Assembly (NCBI GenBank): GCA_910586005.1
Contig: CAJUHG010000051.1
Coordinates: forward strand, 1-21,683
Length of the DNA stretch: 21,683 nt
DNA from: an uncultured Lachnospiraceae bacterium
GTDB lineage: Bacteria > Bacillota > Clostridia > Lachnospirales > Lachnospiraceae
Direction: 5' to 3'
Every line of letters begins with the position of its first letter. The stretch's first letter is position 1. Positions 9,201-16,029 of the stretch are shown one piece after another. Below the pieces are notes generated by a model that was not told the DNA's origin, searched no databases, and worked only from the letters and a program-made list of their open reading frames with translations. A program made the position numbers and the translations under genes.

Positions 9201-10638
9201 TTTCTTCCCAATTTAGACCATCTTGGCTAGTTGCCAAGAAGATTTTTTCCTGACCAGCTCCATCTCCAATAAAGTATGCAAACACATAGTCTGTCAATTC
9301 TTCTGTCTTAGTTTTAGCCTTAACAGTTACATTGAAGTCCTTTGTCTTAGATTTCTGATCTTCTGTTGTTATAGTTGCTGTCAGTTTTACTTTTGTATCT
9401 GTTGCCTGTCTAGTAACTACTCCAGCAGGTGTCTTATCATATCCCTGATTTTCTGTTTCTGTTACACTGATTACTTCTGGTTTATCAGAAGTCCAAGTAA
9501 TAGAAGAACCAGTTTTTCCAGTAGTAGGAAGGGTAATATTGCCCTTAATATTATCCATATTTGGAATAGTCAATGCATTCATATCTACAAATAACTTATT
9601 TGTAACAGTAATCTTCCAAGTTTTCTTTAAGAATTCTGCATTGTCTTTGGTACCAGTTACAGAAATGGTAACTTCCTTACTCTCTTCTCCTTCATAGACA
9701 TATTTTCCAGTTGCATCAATAGCAGTTGTGTCAGAAGAAGTCCAATTTAAACTAACGCCTTCAATTTCTGATGGAAATACAAGGTCAGATGTAACTTCTG
9801 AAGGATCATTTCCATTTAACATGGTCTCTTGTGCACTTTTTAATACACTGTTTTTCATAATCTCTACAGAAGCTGCCTCATAGCTGCTAACTACTTCTTC
9901 TTGTGTCATGGCATAGTTATAAATCTTAAAATCACGCACAGTTCCTTTATAATTAGAATCAGGTGTATACAAAGATCTTCCAATATATCCCATACATTCC
10001 TCTGTACTTCCTGCGCCTAAAAGATCAAGAATGGAAATATCTGTCTCTGTTACATCAGAAGCTTTTCCATTTAGATAATAGGTAACATCCCCATAATTAA
10101 AAACAACAGTTACTACATTATCTTTTGTGGTATCTGAGGTAAGAAATTTACTTGTGGGAATACGGTGTTCTGTTTCATCTTTGATAGCTGCCAACAGCTT
10201 TCCATCATAATCCTTATCACTAGAAACCGGTGATACGAACAGATAATTCTTAACATTTGGCCATGCACCTCTGATACTTCCCAGTGTGAATAACCAAGCA
10301 TTTGACTTTGTACTATCAGAATATGTAGTTTCAATCGTAAACTTCTCATTAGTAATAGAGCCGGATGGAATCTCTACATACTTTTCTGAACCATCAAAGT
10401 TTAAGATGGTAGATTCTCCCTCTGTAATAAAATCAGAATCAGTAATTCCCTGTAATGTACCATCATAGCCATTTCCACTAACATCTGTTAGTTTCCCATC
10501 CGCATGACTCATATCATAGTGCAATACAGGTGATTTTGCTTCTGCTGCCTCAACGCTCATGCCTCCAATAGGCAGCAGTGTCACTGTCATTGCCACACTC
10601 AATAAAGCGGCAAGTGCTTTTTTGCCCCAGTGCATCAT
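6256..10638 (-). CDS. Secreted multimodular GH43 glycosidase, complete
   Basis: The protein has 1460 residues. ATG 10638 is chosen because AAAGGAGG lies 7 nt upstream; an in-frame TTG at 10683 has no such support. Modules: signal peptide (1 to about 34, ending EAAEA); LamG-like (37-255); two atrophied Ig modules (260-350, 350-445); GH43 catalytic (about 450-755); Ig (760-830); a CBM-like beta-sandwich (830-1005); two related Ig modules starting KGWEQITV and KDWDKMTV; three Big_2 repeats (about 1218-1460), rich in lysine. Likely catalytic residues are Asp498 (GLRDPY), Asp622 (VIDTTV) and Glu674 (WVEGPC), with a CTWAPEV motif between the first two. There is no LPxTG anchor; the basic Big_2 tail may hold the protein to the wall (inference). 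It probably attacks arabinan, arabinoxylan or a related plant side chain outside the cell. The paralogous gene follows 222 nt downstream. Confidence 0.92.
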   Translation of the reverse strand: MMHWGKKALAALLSVAMTVTLLPIGGMSVEAAEAKSPVLHYDMSHADGKLTDVSGNGYDGTLQGITDSDFITEGESTILNFDGSEKYVEIPSGSITNEKFTIETTYSDSTKSNAWLFTLGSIRGAWPNVKNYLFVSPVSSDKDYDGKLLAAIKDETEHRIPTSKFLTSDTTKDNVVTVVFNYGDVTYYLNGKASDVTETDISILDLLGAGSTEECMGYIGRSLYTPDSNYKGTVRDFKIYNYAMTQEEVVSSYEAASVEIMKNSVLKSAQETMLNGNDPSEVTSDLVFPSEIEGVSLNWTSSDTTAIDATGKYVYEGEESKEVTISVTGTKDNAEFLKKTWKITVTNKLFVDMNALTIPNMDNIKGNITLPTTGKTGSSITWTSDKPEVISVTETENQGYDKTPAGVVTRQATDTKVKLTATITTEDQKSKTKDFNVTVKAKTKTEELTDYVFAYFIGDGAGQEKIFLATSQDGLNWEEINDAEPFLESDLGEKGLRDPYIFRSAEGDKFYLIATDLQIAAGNGWTVAQQAGSQAIMVWESEDLVHWSEQRMVTVSAGIEAGCTWAPEVFYDDKTGEYIVFWASKIKPNNYDRQRLYYCKTRDFYTFTEPKLWIEKDFSVIDTTVVRDDNGTYYRFTKNEDGDAKYIFLEKSQSMLGEWESISSTSLESEKWVEGPCCFRFNDDDIEKAGGKWGVLLDDFGGIGYYPMITSDLATAQFTKLETANLPKIKKPRHGTVMRITSTEYDALMEAYGAKINDKDIPALVTTESGYTLPKEINVSIGRKDKKVAVTWDVAEDTFKKAGTVKATATIPELNNQTVSVTIEVISAKLIYYIDSGVGEWNENLKESGSYNKVAELLTLRNNKPDQLYTAGSWGFVNDSSNSIAGNRTSTTDSIYANGWWAKENKECEYILPLESGTYTATGYFGEWWSETRPMKFCVKYTDDNNKEVTEEVAVTVSSSASQQTVSLNFKVENVAETAEVHFSSVKTGTLNPVIAGLSVEKVADGKVEAEITKGWEQITVVGTKTIQEGNTEEIAVNYPKGFLDNLSINGLTISKALTSSDTEVVDVTKDGKITAKLAGTADITTKITLSDKRTKEFTTKVTVTAKPNEKDTAIAAVNKDWDKMTVSPASKTMQVGNTELIIVNYPGGLLDNISKAGLTISKTYTSSNTKVAEVAQTGKITAKTAGTANITTKITLSNKKTKSFITKVTVKAKPSTEIPVKTLKLNKTKLTLELKKTYKLKATVTPSNATNKKVSWKSTDSKVVAVSNGKLTAKKVGSEDIFVTAGGKVVTCKVTVKVGVKKVTLNKKSVTLGVKETFALKTTITPKNATNKAVKWTSDKKNIATVNSKGVVTAKKAGKAKITATVDGKKVSCTVTVKKAPSKITLNKKSVSLKKNKTFQIKVKFPKNTASNKITYKSNKPKIVSVTSAGKVKALKKGSATITVQTFNKKKATLKVTVK
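6583..6985 (-). repeat. Big_2 coding segment nearly identical to the left end of the window
   Basis: The segment aligns with positions 1 to about 405 with an offset of 6579-6582 nt; the three-base shift is one whole codon. Long stretches are identical. It covers the last-but-one Big_2 repeats of both GH43 genes, so the C-terminal ends are shared by recent duplication or gene conversion. Confidence 0.8.
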
Positions 10639-10665
10639 GTAATTTCCTCCTTTTTTATATATTTT

Positions 10666-10698
10666 TGGTGCCTTACACCACAACTCGCGATTTGCGAG
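10666..10698. repeat. Two small adjacent hairpins in the leader of the complete GH43 gene
   Basis: A TGGTG/CACCA pair (10666-10680) and a CTCGC/GCGAG pair (10684-10698), each with a 5-nt loop, lie side by side between the candidate promoter and the ribosome site. They may stabilise the 5' end of the mRNA or bind a regulator. Confidence 0.4.
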
Positions 10699-10709
10699 AT
10701 GTTTCTTTT

Positions 10710-10738
10710 AGTATACTGCAAAACAGGAATAATTACCA
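10710..10738 (-). promoter_or_regulatory. Candidate promoter for the complete GH43 gene
   Basis: On the minus strand a TATACT box (10710-10715) matches 5 of 6 positions. A weak TGGTAA box lies 17 nt upstream (10733-10738). The leader would be about 65 nt and would contain the two small hairpins at 10666-10698. Confidence 0.35.
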
Positions 10739-11009
10739 GAACTATTTAGCAAAAATGTATGTAATATTAATAATTTTTTTAAGATTTTTAAAAAAAATAC
10801 CTCTAAGCATGTATAAATTTGTCATTTATTTCAGCAAATTTACCAAAATCTTAATTCCAAACCCCTCTTTTCTTTTTTTATTAAAAAATCCCAAGTGTCA
10901 TGCTTTGTGAATCCTCTATTATTAGTAATTATTAATATTAGAACAAAGTGTGCAAGCACAATTGCAAAGCAATATCCACCTTTTGTGTGAGAGTGCATAT
11001 GATTTATGA
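10739..11009. other. AT-rich intergenic stretch without a gene
   Basis: No supported gene is seen. The stretch holds a perfect 8-nt inverted repeat (TAAATTTG 10814-10821, CAAATTTA 10835-10842). Two small adjacent ones follow: TGTGC/GCACA at 10949-10960 and ATTGC/GCAAT at 10961-10973. The first lies about 100 nt upstream of the candidate GH43 promoter and could be an operator. Confidence 0.4.
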
Positions 11010-11057
11010 CTAATAGAAGAAAAAAGAAACACTAACAGTACAACTATCAGTGTTTCT
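11010..11057 (-). terminator. Rho-independent terminator of the 73-residue peptide gene
   Basis: The minus-strand RNA folds a 9-bp stem from AGAAACACT (11057-11049 complement) and AGTGTTTCT (11033-11025 complement), followed directly by a run of T residues in the minus sense. It lies 21 nt after the stop of the small gene, which supports that gene as a separate transcript end. Confidence 0.8.
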
Positions 11058-11078
11058 CTTTGTTTTACATATGCTATT

Positions 11079-11300
11079 TTAATAATCCTCTCTAGCACCA
11101 TTCATATAAAGTAAGGAATATTTCATACTCTTTCCTGACTTACTATTCATATCTAAATATGAAAATATACGGGAACTGTTAGTCTTTCCATTTGTATTCA
11201 TATAACTATAATGTCCCCAATTCCATCTCCCATTCATATCTGTGAGAGAGTAGCTTTGTTCCATTTTAGCAAAACTTGTCTTCTTTTTATCAGGTTCCAT
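11079..11300 (-). CDS. Small 73-residue repeat peptide, function unknown
   Basis: The family is not recognised. The start is well supported: GGAGG lies 7 nt before ATG 11300, and a strong terminator follows the stop. The peptide is polar and basic at the N terminus, has no cysteine, no signal peptide and no membrane segment. After residue 15 it is made of four loose repeats, each with an aromatic-Ser or Ser-Tyr start and a Met-Asn core (DMNG, YMNTNG, DMNSKSG, YMNG), spaced 12-17 residues. The corresponding DNA motif ATTCATAT (plus sense) recurs at 11100, 11145, 11196 and 11232. It lies downstream of the chemotaxis gene and directly after a dispersed intergenic repeat. It could be a structural or regulatory peptide, or a precursor peptide; no maturation enzyme is adjacent, so no function is assigned. 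Confidence 0.65.
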   Translation of the reverse strand: MEPDKKKTSFAKMEQSYSLTDMNGRWNWGHYSYMNTNGKTNSSRIFSYLDMNSKSGKSMKYSLLYMNGAREDY

Positions 11301-11320
11301 GATATTTCCTCCAAACCAGC

Positions 11321-11411
11321 AGCATCACATTCTGCGAGACTGCTTGGGTTCGCCGGCGTGCTCGGATCTCTTACAAGCAACCGCAACGATGATCCTCACT
11401 TTGCCTTCATA
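11321..11411. repeat. Dispersed intergenic repeat, copy A
   Basis: This stretch is GC-richer than its surroundings. It begins AGCATCAC and ends ACTTTGCCTTC. A diverged, shorter copy with the same ends and a shared TTCG-CGGGTGC-like core lies at 14379-14446 in the same orientation. Copy A has about 20 extra bases near its right end. It sits just upstream of the ribosome site of the 73-residue peptide. No transposase is linked. Confidence 0.65.
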
Positions 11412-11415
11412 ATAA

Positions 11416-11450
11416 ACAATAGAAAGCACGCTTTGCGAACTTTCTATTGT
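11416..11450 (-). terminator. Possible terminator hairpin downstream of the chemotaxis gene
   Basis: Perfect 11-nt arms (11416-11426 and 11440-11450) flank a 13-nt loop. The minus-strand RNA continues TTATTATG, a weak T-tract. Together with the palindrome at 11455-11482 it may end the chemotaxis transcript. Spacing from that gene's stop is about 110 nt, longer than usual. Confidence 0.4.
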
Positions 11451-11454
11451 CATA

Positions 11455-11482
11455 AATTAGAAGCAACATGTTGCTTCTAATT
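11455..11482. repeat. Perfect 28-nt palindrome
   Basis: The sequence from 11455 to 11482 is its own exact reverse complement, centred on CATG, with arms AATTAGAAGCAACA and the complement. It follows the chemotaxis gene by about 80 nt. It could be a terminator stem without a strong T-tract, or a site for a dimeric DNA-binding protein. Confidence 0.6.
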
Positions 11483-11559
11483 GGATTATTCCCTTATTTA
11501 TATCAAGATATACTTGCATTTACTACTGTGATATACTTCCATCACTTTAGAAGTTATCA

Positions 11560-13305
11560 CTACAATTGAAAAAATTTCATCTCTTCTTCCATCTGATCAG
11601 AAATTTTTCGCAAACTATTGGCTGCATCTGCAAGAAGATTAATCGTTGTATTTAATTCTTCCATAGATGCTGTGGTTTCTTGTGCAGAAGCAGCATTTTG
11701 CCGCGAAAATGCAAATAAATTATTGATGACATCCACAACTGTGCATCTAGAAGAATCACATACTTTTGCCTGTTCTTCAATTGTAGTTGTATCTTTTCTA
11801 GAACTGTTAATTCCTGTTGTCACATTTGCAAAATGATTTAAGGTTGCATTCAATTTTTCTCTCTGGTCTGTAATAATTTCCTCAACTTGCTTCATAATTT
11901 CCACAGACATATCTGATTTTTCTAATAGAGCGTTAATTACATCTGTAATAGTTTGAGCAGAATGACTAGATTCATCTGCAAGTTTTTGAATTTCAGAGGC
12001 TACTACTGCAAAACCTTTTCCAAATTCACCAGCTCTCGCAGCTTCTATACTGGCATTTAAAGATAATAAAGAAGTCTGATTTGCAATGGAAGAAATAATA
12101 TCTACTGCCTCTCGAATCTTCTGAGCCGAATCATTCGTTGCATAAATCTGTAAACTAATTTTTTGAATAGCCTCATTGGTACGATCCGTAGAGACAACTA
12201 GATGATGCATAATTTCTGAAGAGGTATCTCCTGCCTGTTTCATAGACAAAGAAGTGGTATTGAGCCTGTCCACATCTGATACAATATTCTCAATCATACT
12301 TCCCATTTCTAAGATTTTATCAGAAGCTGTCCCAATCTCTTCCGCTTGAGAAATTGCCCCTTGGGAAATATTTTCTACTGCTTTACCAATTTCTGATGCG
12401 TTTATATTGACTCGCTCCGCCATCTCATCCAAGGAATGTCCAGAATTGACCAGCTCTTTAGATGAATGTTGCATATGCATCATAATACTTGACAGTTGTT
12501 GCACCAGATTATTCAGAGCAATTGCAATGCTACCTAATTCATCCTTTCGATTTAGTAATTTTTCATCTATTTTAACTCTTAGATTCCCTTCTGCAAGTTG
12601 TCTAATAACCTCTTTTGCACTTCGAATTGAATTAGAAAGAATCCATGCAAAATAAAAAATAAAAATACTACCTAAAAAGATAATTACAATATTTACTAAA
12701 ATAATTTGTATCATTCTATTAAAAATATAATCTGTAATTCCACTACTTGGTTCTCCTGCAAAAATCATCCCTATCATATTTCCATCTGGATTTTTCAGAG
12801 GTATGTAACAACAAAAATATGGCTCATTATTAATTACAATATTCATGTCTGTGTACATTTTTCCCTCTTGTAAAACCAATTGGACTACATGATTTGCTAC
12901 TTTTGTTCCAGCCATACTTTTTCCTGTACTTTCATCTGTGAGAGTTGTAACTACACGAGTATCCCCCCAGCATATTGTAATATCCATATTAGAATAGTCT
13001 GCAAAGGTCTTAAGAGCTGTCAAATCTGCTGAAATATTATGTTCTCCCTTATATAAAATCTCCTCCTCTAATTTAAAATCTCCTTCTCCCATTACGCTAA
13101 GCGCCTGTTCTAAGCCTATTACAATATCTTCTAATCGCTTAATAGCTTCCTCCTCCATACCTGTTTTTAGAGTACTTGCAGAAAATATAGCCGTTATCAC
13201 CGATAGCAAAAATAATGGAATAAATGCAATTAACAAAATTTTTCCCCTAATACCAAAAATTATTTTTTTCTGTTGTCCAGTCTTTCTTCTTGTATTTTCT
13301 TTCAT
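11560..13305 (-). CDS. Methyl-accepting chemotaxis protein with a periplasm-type Cache sensor
   Basis: The protein has 581 residues. Three in-frame ATGs exist. ATG 13305 (MKENTRRK) is preferred because GGAGG lies 8 nt upstream; the ATG at 13320 overlaps that site. Segments: short basic cytoplasmic start; membrane helix 23-44; extracellular single-Cache-like sensor about 45-195; membrane helix 199-223; HAMP about 224-278; methyl-accepting coiled coil about 290-575. The coiled coil has the conserved hairpin tip around NASIEAARAGEFGKGFAVVA. It would detect an unknown small ligand outside the cell and control CheA. There is no C-terminal CheR-binding pentapeptide; it ends EMKFFQL. No che gene is adjacent. 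The sensor family is assigned by pattern only, and the ligand cannot be predicted. Confidence 0.93.
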   Translation of the reverse strand: MKENTRRKTGQQKKIIFGIRGKILLIAFIPLFLLSVITAIFSASTLKTGMEEEAIKRLEDIVIGLEQALSVMGEGDFKLEEEILYKGEHNISADLTALKTFADYSNMDITICWGDTRVVTTLTDESTGKSMAGTKVANHVVQLVLQEGKMYTDMNIVINNEPYFCCYIPLKNPDGNMIGMIFAGEPSSGITDYIFNRMIQIILVNIVIIFLGSIFIFYFAWILSNSIRSAKEVIRQLAEGNLRVKIDEKLLNRKDELGSIAIALNNLVQQLSSIMMHMQHSSKELVNSGHSLDEMAERVNINASEIGKAVENISQGAISQAEEIGTASDKILEMGSMIENIVSDVDRLNTTSLSMKQAGDTSSEIMHHLVVSTDRTNEAIQKISLQIYATNDSAQKIREAVDIISSIANQTSLLSLNASIEAARAGEFGKGFAVVASEIQKLADESSHSAQTITDVINALLEKSDMSVEIMKQVEEIITDQREKLNATLNHFANVTTGINSSRKDTTTIEEQAKVCDSSRCTVVDVINNLFAFSRQNAASAQETTASMEELNTTINLLADAANSLRKISDQMEEEMKFFQL

Positions 13306-13342
13306 CTGCATTCCCTCCATTGTTTGCTATATTGTTTTATTT

Positions 13343-13371
13343 ATTATAACTTTTTATGGTAGTAGATACAA
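13343..13371 (-). promoter_or_regulatory. Promoter of the chemotaxis gene
   Basis: On the minus strand a perfect TATAAT (13343-13348) follows TTGTAT (13366-13371) with a 17-nt spacer. It lies about 40 nt before the chosen start. This is a housekeeping-type promoter; no flagellar sigma-type box was seen. Confidence 0.65.
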
Positions 13372-13521
13372 TACAACATTTAAAAAAGACTGATATTTTG
13401 CATAAATCTTCCTATAAATTTGACAAAAAATAGTAAAATATTATATATAAGGTTAATTTTTCCTTTTTTCTATATAAATTACCATATTTATATTTTAACT
13501 TTTAGCACCTAATTAGTTTTA

Positions 13522-14133
13522 TTAAATTGCTTCTATCCGCTTTCTAAGTTCCAGTACCTTGCTATCTATTTGCTCTATTGCATTTGCATACTCTTTCAAT
13601 TCTTTTCCAATATTTTTGGCTTCACGATTTTCTTTTTTATATTGCAATTGATAATCTAACTCTGCCCAATAATCCATTGCTCCTGTTCTAAGTTGTACTT
13701 CAATCTTAATCCATTGCACTTCTTCTTGAAAAGTAACTGGAACCTGAAAAATTAAATGAAAACTTCGATATCCACTTTTTTTAGGATTCTTAATATAATC
13801 TTTCTTCTTTAACAAACGTAAATCTCGCTGCGCACAGAGCATCTCTGCTATCTGATACAAATCATCTGTATAAGTACAAACTGCCCGAACCCCAACTACA
13901 TCATTAATATATTCCTCCATCTCTATTACATTTTCTTTCCCTCCTTTTCGCTTTAATTTTGCTGCAAGACTATCATAAGATTTAATTCTACTAGAATAAC
14001 TATGAATTACATTTCTTCCTTTCCGCATACTAAGCTCCGCATTTATCATCTGTAATTTGGCATTCATCAAACTAATGCCATACTGACATTTCACAATAAA
14101 ACCTTCTTGTTTTAAATAATCTTTTAATTCCAT
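13522..14133 (-). CDS. Small alarmone synthetase ((p)ppGpp synthetase, RelP/RelQ-like)
   Basis: The protein has 203 residues, the usual size for a stand-alone synthetase that moves pyrophosphate from ATP to GDP or GTP. ATG 14133 is chosen: GGAGG lies 5 nt upstream, and an earlier TTG at 14145 overlaps that site. Motifs in order: R49-I-K51-S-Y-D-S55; INDVVGVR with Asp78 and Arg83; KDYIKNPKKSGYRSFH (111-126); IEVQLRT with Glu145; MDYWAEL. There is no HD hydrolase domain and no TGS/ACT region. The family pattern after the WA motif is usually LEH; here it is LDY, so the histidine is missing. Basic and nucleotide-binding residues look intact, so it is probably active. The neighbouring regulator gene is divergent. 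Regulation likely follows its own promoter at 14155-14184. Confidence 0.9.
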   Translation of the reverse strand: MELKDYLKQEGFIVKCQYGISLMNAKLQMINAELSMRKGRNVIHSYSSRIKSYDSLAAKLKRKGGKENVIEMEEYINDVVGVRAVCTYTDDLYQIAEMLCAQRDLRLLKKKDYIKNPKKSGYRSFHLIFQVPVTFQEEVQWIKIEVQLRTGAMDYWAELDYQLQYKKENREAKNIGKELKEYANAIEQIDSKVLELRKRIEAI

Positions 14134-14154
14134 GCTTTCCTCCAACTAACTACT

Positions 14155-14184
14155 ATAATATTTCGATAAATCTATCTTTTGCAA
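14155..14184 (-). promoter_or_regulatory. Candidate promoter of the alarmone synthetase gene
   Basis: The minus strand shows TTGCAA (14179-14184), an 18-nt spacer and TATTAT (14155-14160), about 22 nt before the start codon. The -10 box matches 5 of 6 positions. Confidence 0.45.
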
Positions 14185-14378
14185 CACTTGCTTTTGTGAA
14201 TTTGGGCTTAGGATTTATTTTCTATTCTGGTATATTTTCTTTCTTATGCATAGTATATCCCAATAGCATGGTTATATTTCCATATTCTCACTTTACAAAA
14301 TCATTTTTGTTTACTATAATATTGGAAATATTTATCTTTTTGCTTGATAAGACTCATAAATATTTACTACTAACTCTA
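14185..14378. other. AT-rich spacer between divergent genes
   Basis: Part of the 349-nt gap between the alarmone synthetase and the MocR regulator. It holds AT-rich DNA with AATATT-GGA-AATATT symmetry near 14320 and a weak TTGCTT/TTTACT pair (near 14340-14370) that could serve the regulator. A small open frame here has no ribosome site and is not called. Confidence 0.4.
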
Positions 14379-14446
14379 AGCATCACGCTCCACGAAACTA
14401 CTCAGCTTCGCGGGTGCACTTGAAATTCTTATGAAACTTTGCCTTC
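14379..14446. repeat. Dispersed intergenic repeat, copy B
   Basis: A diverged partner of 11321-11411 with the same AGCATCAC start and ACTTTGCCTTC end, and a deletion of about 20 bases relative to copy A. It ends 36 nt before the MocR start codon, so it occupies the regulator's leader or promoter region. Confidence 0.6.
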
Positions 14447-14482
14447 GCGTAAATTAAAATGGCTAGATTGGAGATTTATAAA

Positions 14483-15877
14483 ATGCTTACTTATTCTTTT
14501 TCTGACATAGGCTCTGACAGCCTTTATGAATATTTATACAAATGTATTAAAAATGATATTCTAGATGGTGTATTAACTCCTGGAAATCGTCTTCCTTCTA
14601 AACGCAGCTTTGCAAAACACCTAAATATTAGTATAATTACTATTGAAAATGCCTATGCACAATTACTAGCAGAAGGTTATATTTATTCTATTCCAAAAAA
14701 AGGCTATTATATTGCAGATATATCTACTAGTTTAACAAAATCTTCTTTGCCTTTTGTTACTAGTCCTGAACCTGAACAAAAAGAAATTTCTTATTTTGCA
14801 GATTTCACAAGCAGTCAAACTCATCCAGACACATTTCCATTTTCACTTTGGGCAAAATTAATAAGAGAAGTTATCAGCAATGATAGTTCTGCCTTAATGA
14901 AAAATTCTCCAAGTGGTGGTATTTTTCCGCTCAGGCAGGCAATTGCAAATCATCTGAAACAATTTCGAGGAATGTCTGTATTTCCAGAACAAATTATTGT
15001 AGGTGCTGGTACCGAATATTTATATGGACTTTTGATTCAATTACTTGGATATGAGAAAATATATGCAGTGGAAGATCCTGGTTATCAGAAAATTTCGGCT
15101 ATCTATAAAAGTAATCATGTGCAATGCTATCATATTCCTATGGATCAACAGGGAATTTGTATTGAGCAATTAAAAGAAGTACAAGCTGATATTATTCATA
15201 TTTCTCCTTCTCATCATTTTCCTACAGGAATTATCACACCCATCAGTCGTAGATATGAATTGCTTGGTTGGGCCTCTGATTCTAATTCTAGATATATTAT
15301 TGAAGACGACTATGACTGCGAATTTCGTTTTATGGGAAAACCTATTCCCTCTTTACAGAGCATTGATGTAATGGAAAAAGTCATTTATATGAATACTTTT
15401 ACAAAGACATTAGCCTCCACCATCCGCATTAGTTATATGATACTGCCAAAACATCTGATGAAACAATTTTACCAAACTATGGGCTTTTATTCTTGTACAG
15501 TATCCAACTTTGAACAATATACTTTAACACGTTTTCTACAAGATGGACATTTTGAGCGCCATATTAATCGTATGAGAAATTTTTATCATAGACAGCGAGA
15601 CTTATTGTTAGACTGTTTAAAAAACAGTCCATTATCTTCCCGTATTACTATTAAAGAGGAAGATGCTGGACTGCATTTTCTATTGTATGTAGATACTCTC
15701 TTTCCAGATGAAGTTATTTTAAAAAGAGCAAAAGTAGAAGGTCTTCGACTTTCTTCCTTATCCCAATATTATTTTAAAGACTGTTCGCCGAAAGAACACA
15801 CCTTTGTAATGAATTATTCTGCAATTCACCCAGACCATATGAAAGAAGCTATTGATCGTCTCTGTAAAATATTTTAA
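14483..15877 (+). CDS. MocR/PdxR-type transcription regulator (GntR HTH plus aminotransferase-like domain)
   Basis: The protein has 464 residues. ATG 14483 (MLTYSFSD) is chosen because GGAG lies 9 nt upstream and the family normally begins here; ATG 14459 has no ribosome site. Residues about 10-78 form a GntR winged helix (LPSKRSFAKHLNIS, then NAYAQLLAEGYIYS). Residues about 105-464 form a fold-type I aminotransferase-like domain. Its PLP lysine is probably Lys308 in NTFTKTLAS, and EDDYDCEFR (274-282) carries the usual Asp and Tyr. Members bind PLP or a PLP-amine adduct to switch genes for vitamin B6, GABA or amino-acid metabolism. The target is not evident here: the divergent gene is an alarmone synthetase, and no pdx or gab gene is in view. 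Auto-regulation through the 14134-14482 region is likely for the family. Confidence 0.92.
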   Translation: MLTYSFSDIGSDSLYEYLYKCIKNDILDGVLTPGNRLPSKRSFAKHLNISIITIENAYAQLLAEGYIYSIPKKGYYIADISTSLTKSSLPFVTSPEPEQKEISYFADFTSSQTHPDTFPFSLWAKLIREVISNDSSALMKNSPSGGIFPLRQAIANHLKQFRGMSVFPEQIIVGAGTEYLYGLLIQLLGYEKIYAVEDPGYQKISAIYKSNHVQCYHIPMDQQGICIEQLKEVQADIIHISPSHHFPTGIITPISRRYELLGWASDSNSRYIIEDDYDCEFRFMGKPIPSLQSIDVMEKVIYMNTFTKTLASTIRISYMILPKHLMKQFYQTMGFYSCTVSNFEQYTLTRFLQDGHFERHINRMRNFYHRQRDLLLDCLKNSPLSSRITIKEEDAGLHFLLYVDTLFPDEVILKRAKVEGLRLSSLSQYYFKDCSPKEHTFVMNYSAIHPDHMKEAIDRLCKIF

Positions 15878-15995
15878 CCTCATCAAGAACGTCTCGTTTC
15901 TATGTTGCAGAAACATAAACGGAGGTTAGAGACTTGCTTGTTTCAGTGGGAGTACAAGTTTCCACTGAAACGTTGTGATAGAAGCTACGAGGTTA
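15875..15995. other. Multi-helix inverted-repeat element between convergent genes
   Basis: The 121-nt stretch is closed by TAACCTC (15875-15881) and GAGGTTA (15989-15995). Inside are GTCTC (15891-15895) with GAGAC (15929-15933), which encloses a GTTT/AAAC and ATGTT/AACAT helix. A perfect 10-bp stem follows (15940-15949 with 15962-15971). The three helices are nested, not random. The outer arm overlaps the stop of the MocR gene. No T-tract follows on either strand, so it is not an ordinary terminator pair. It could be a structured RNA or the remains of a mobile-element end. Confidence 0.5.
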
Positions 15996-16029
15996 TGGGT
16001 GGACAAGTAGAAAAGCAGACATCATACTC

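Noticed and set aside
10639..10683. Longer start (TTG) for the complete GH43 protein
   Set aside because: The extra 15 residues would include the ribosome site itself, and the signal peptide begins properly at MMHWGKK.
10578..10910. Plus-strand frame of 110 codons over the GH43 promoter region
   Set aside because: It overlaps the start, ribosome site and candidate promoter of the complete GH43 gene on the other strand, with no initiation signal of its own.
13306..13320. Upstream ATG starts (13320 and 13311) for the chemotaxis protein
   Set aside because: Both overlap or crowd the GGAGG that is correctly placed for ATG 13305. The same reasoning removes ATG 18726 for the lipoprotein.
14196..14423. 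Plus-strand hydrophobic frame of 75 codons in the gap before the MocR gene
   Set aside because: GTG start without ribosome site, and its last part is simply the dispersed repeat copy B. Hydrophobicity follows from T-rich DNA.
15890..16029. Remnant of a TnpB/IS605-type gene
   Set aside because: The hairpin-rich DNA and a short frame near CDRSYEV gave the idea, but the frame is too short to identify and no transposase motif is present. Kept only as one option in the finding on this element.
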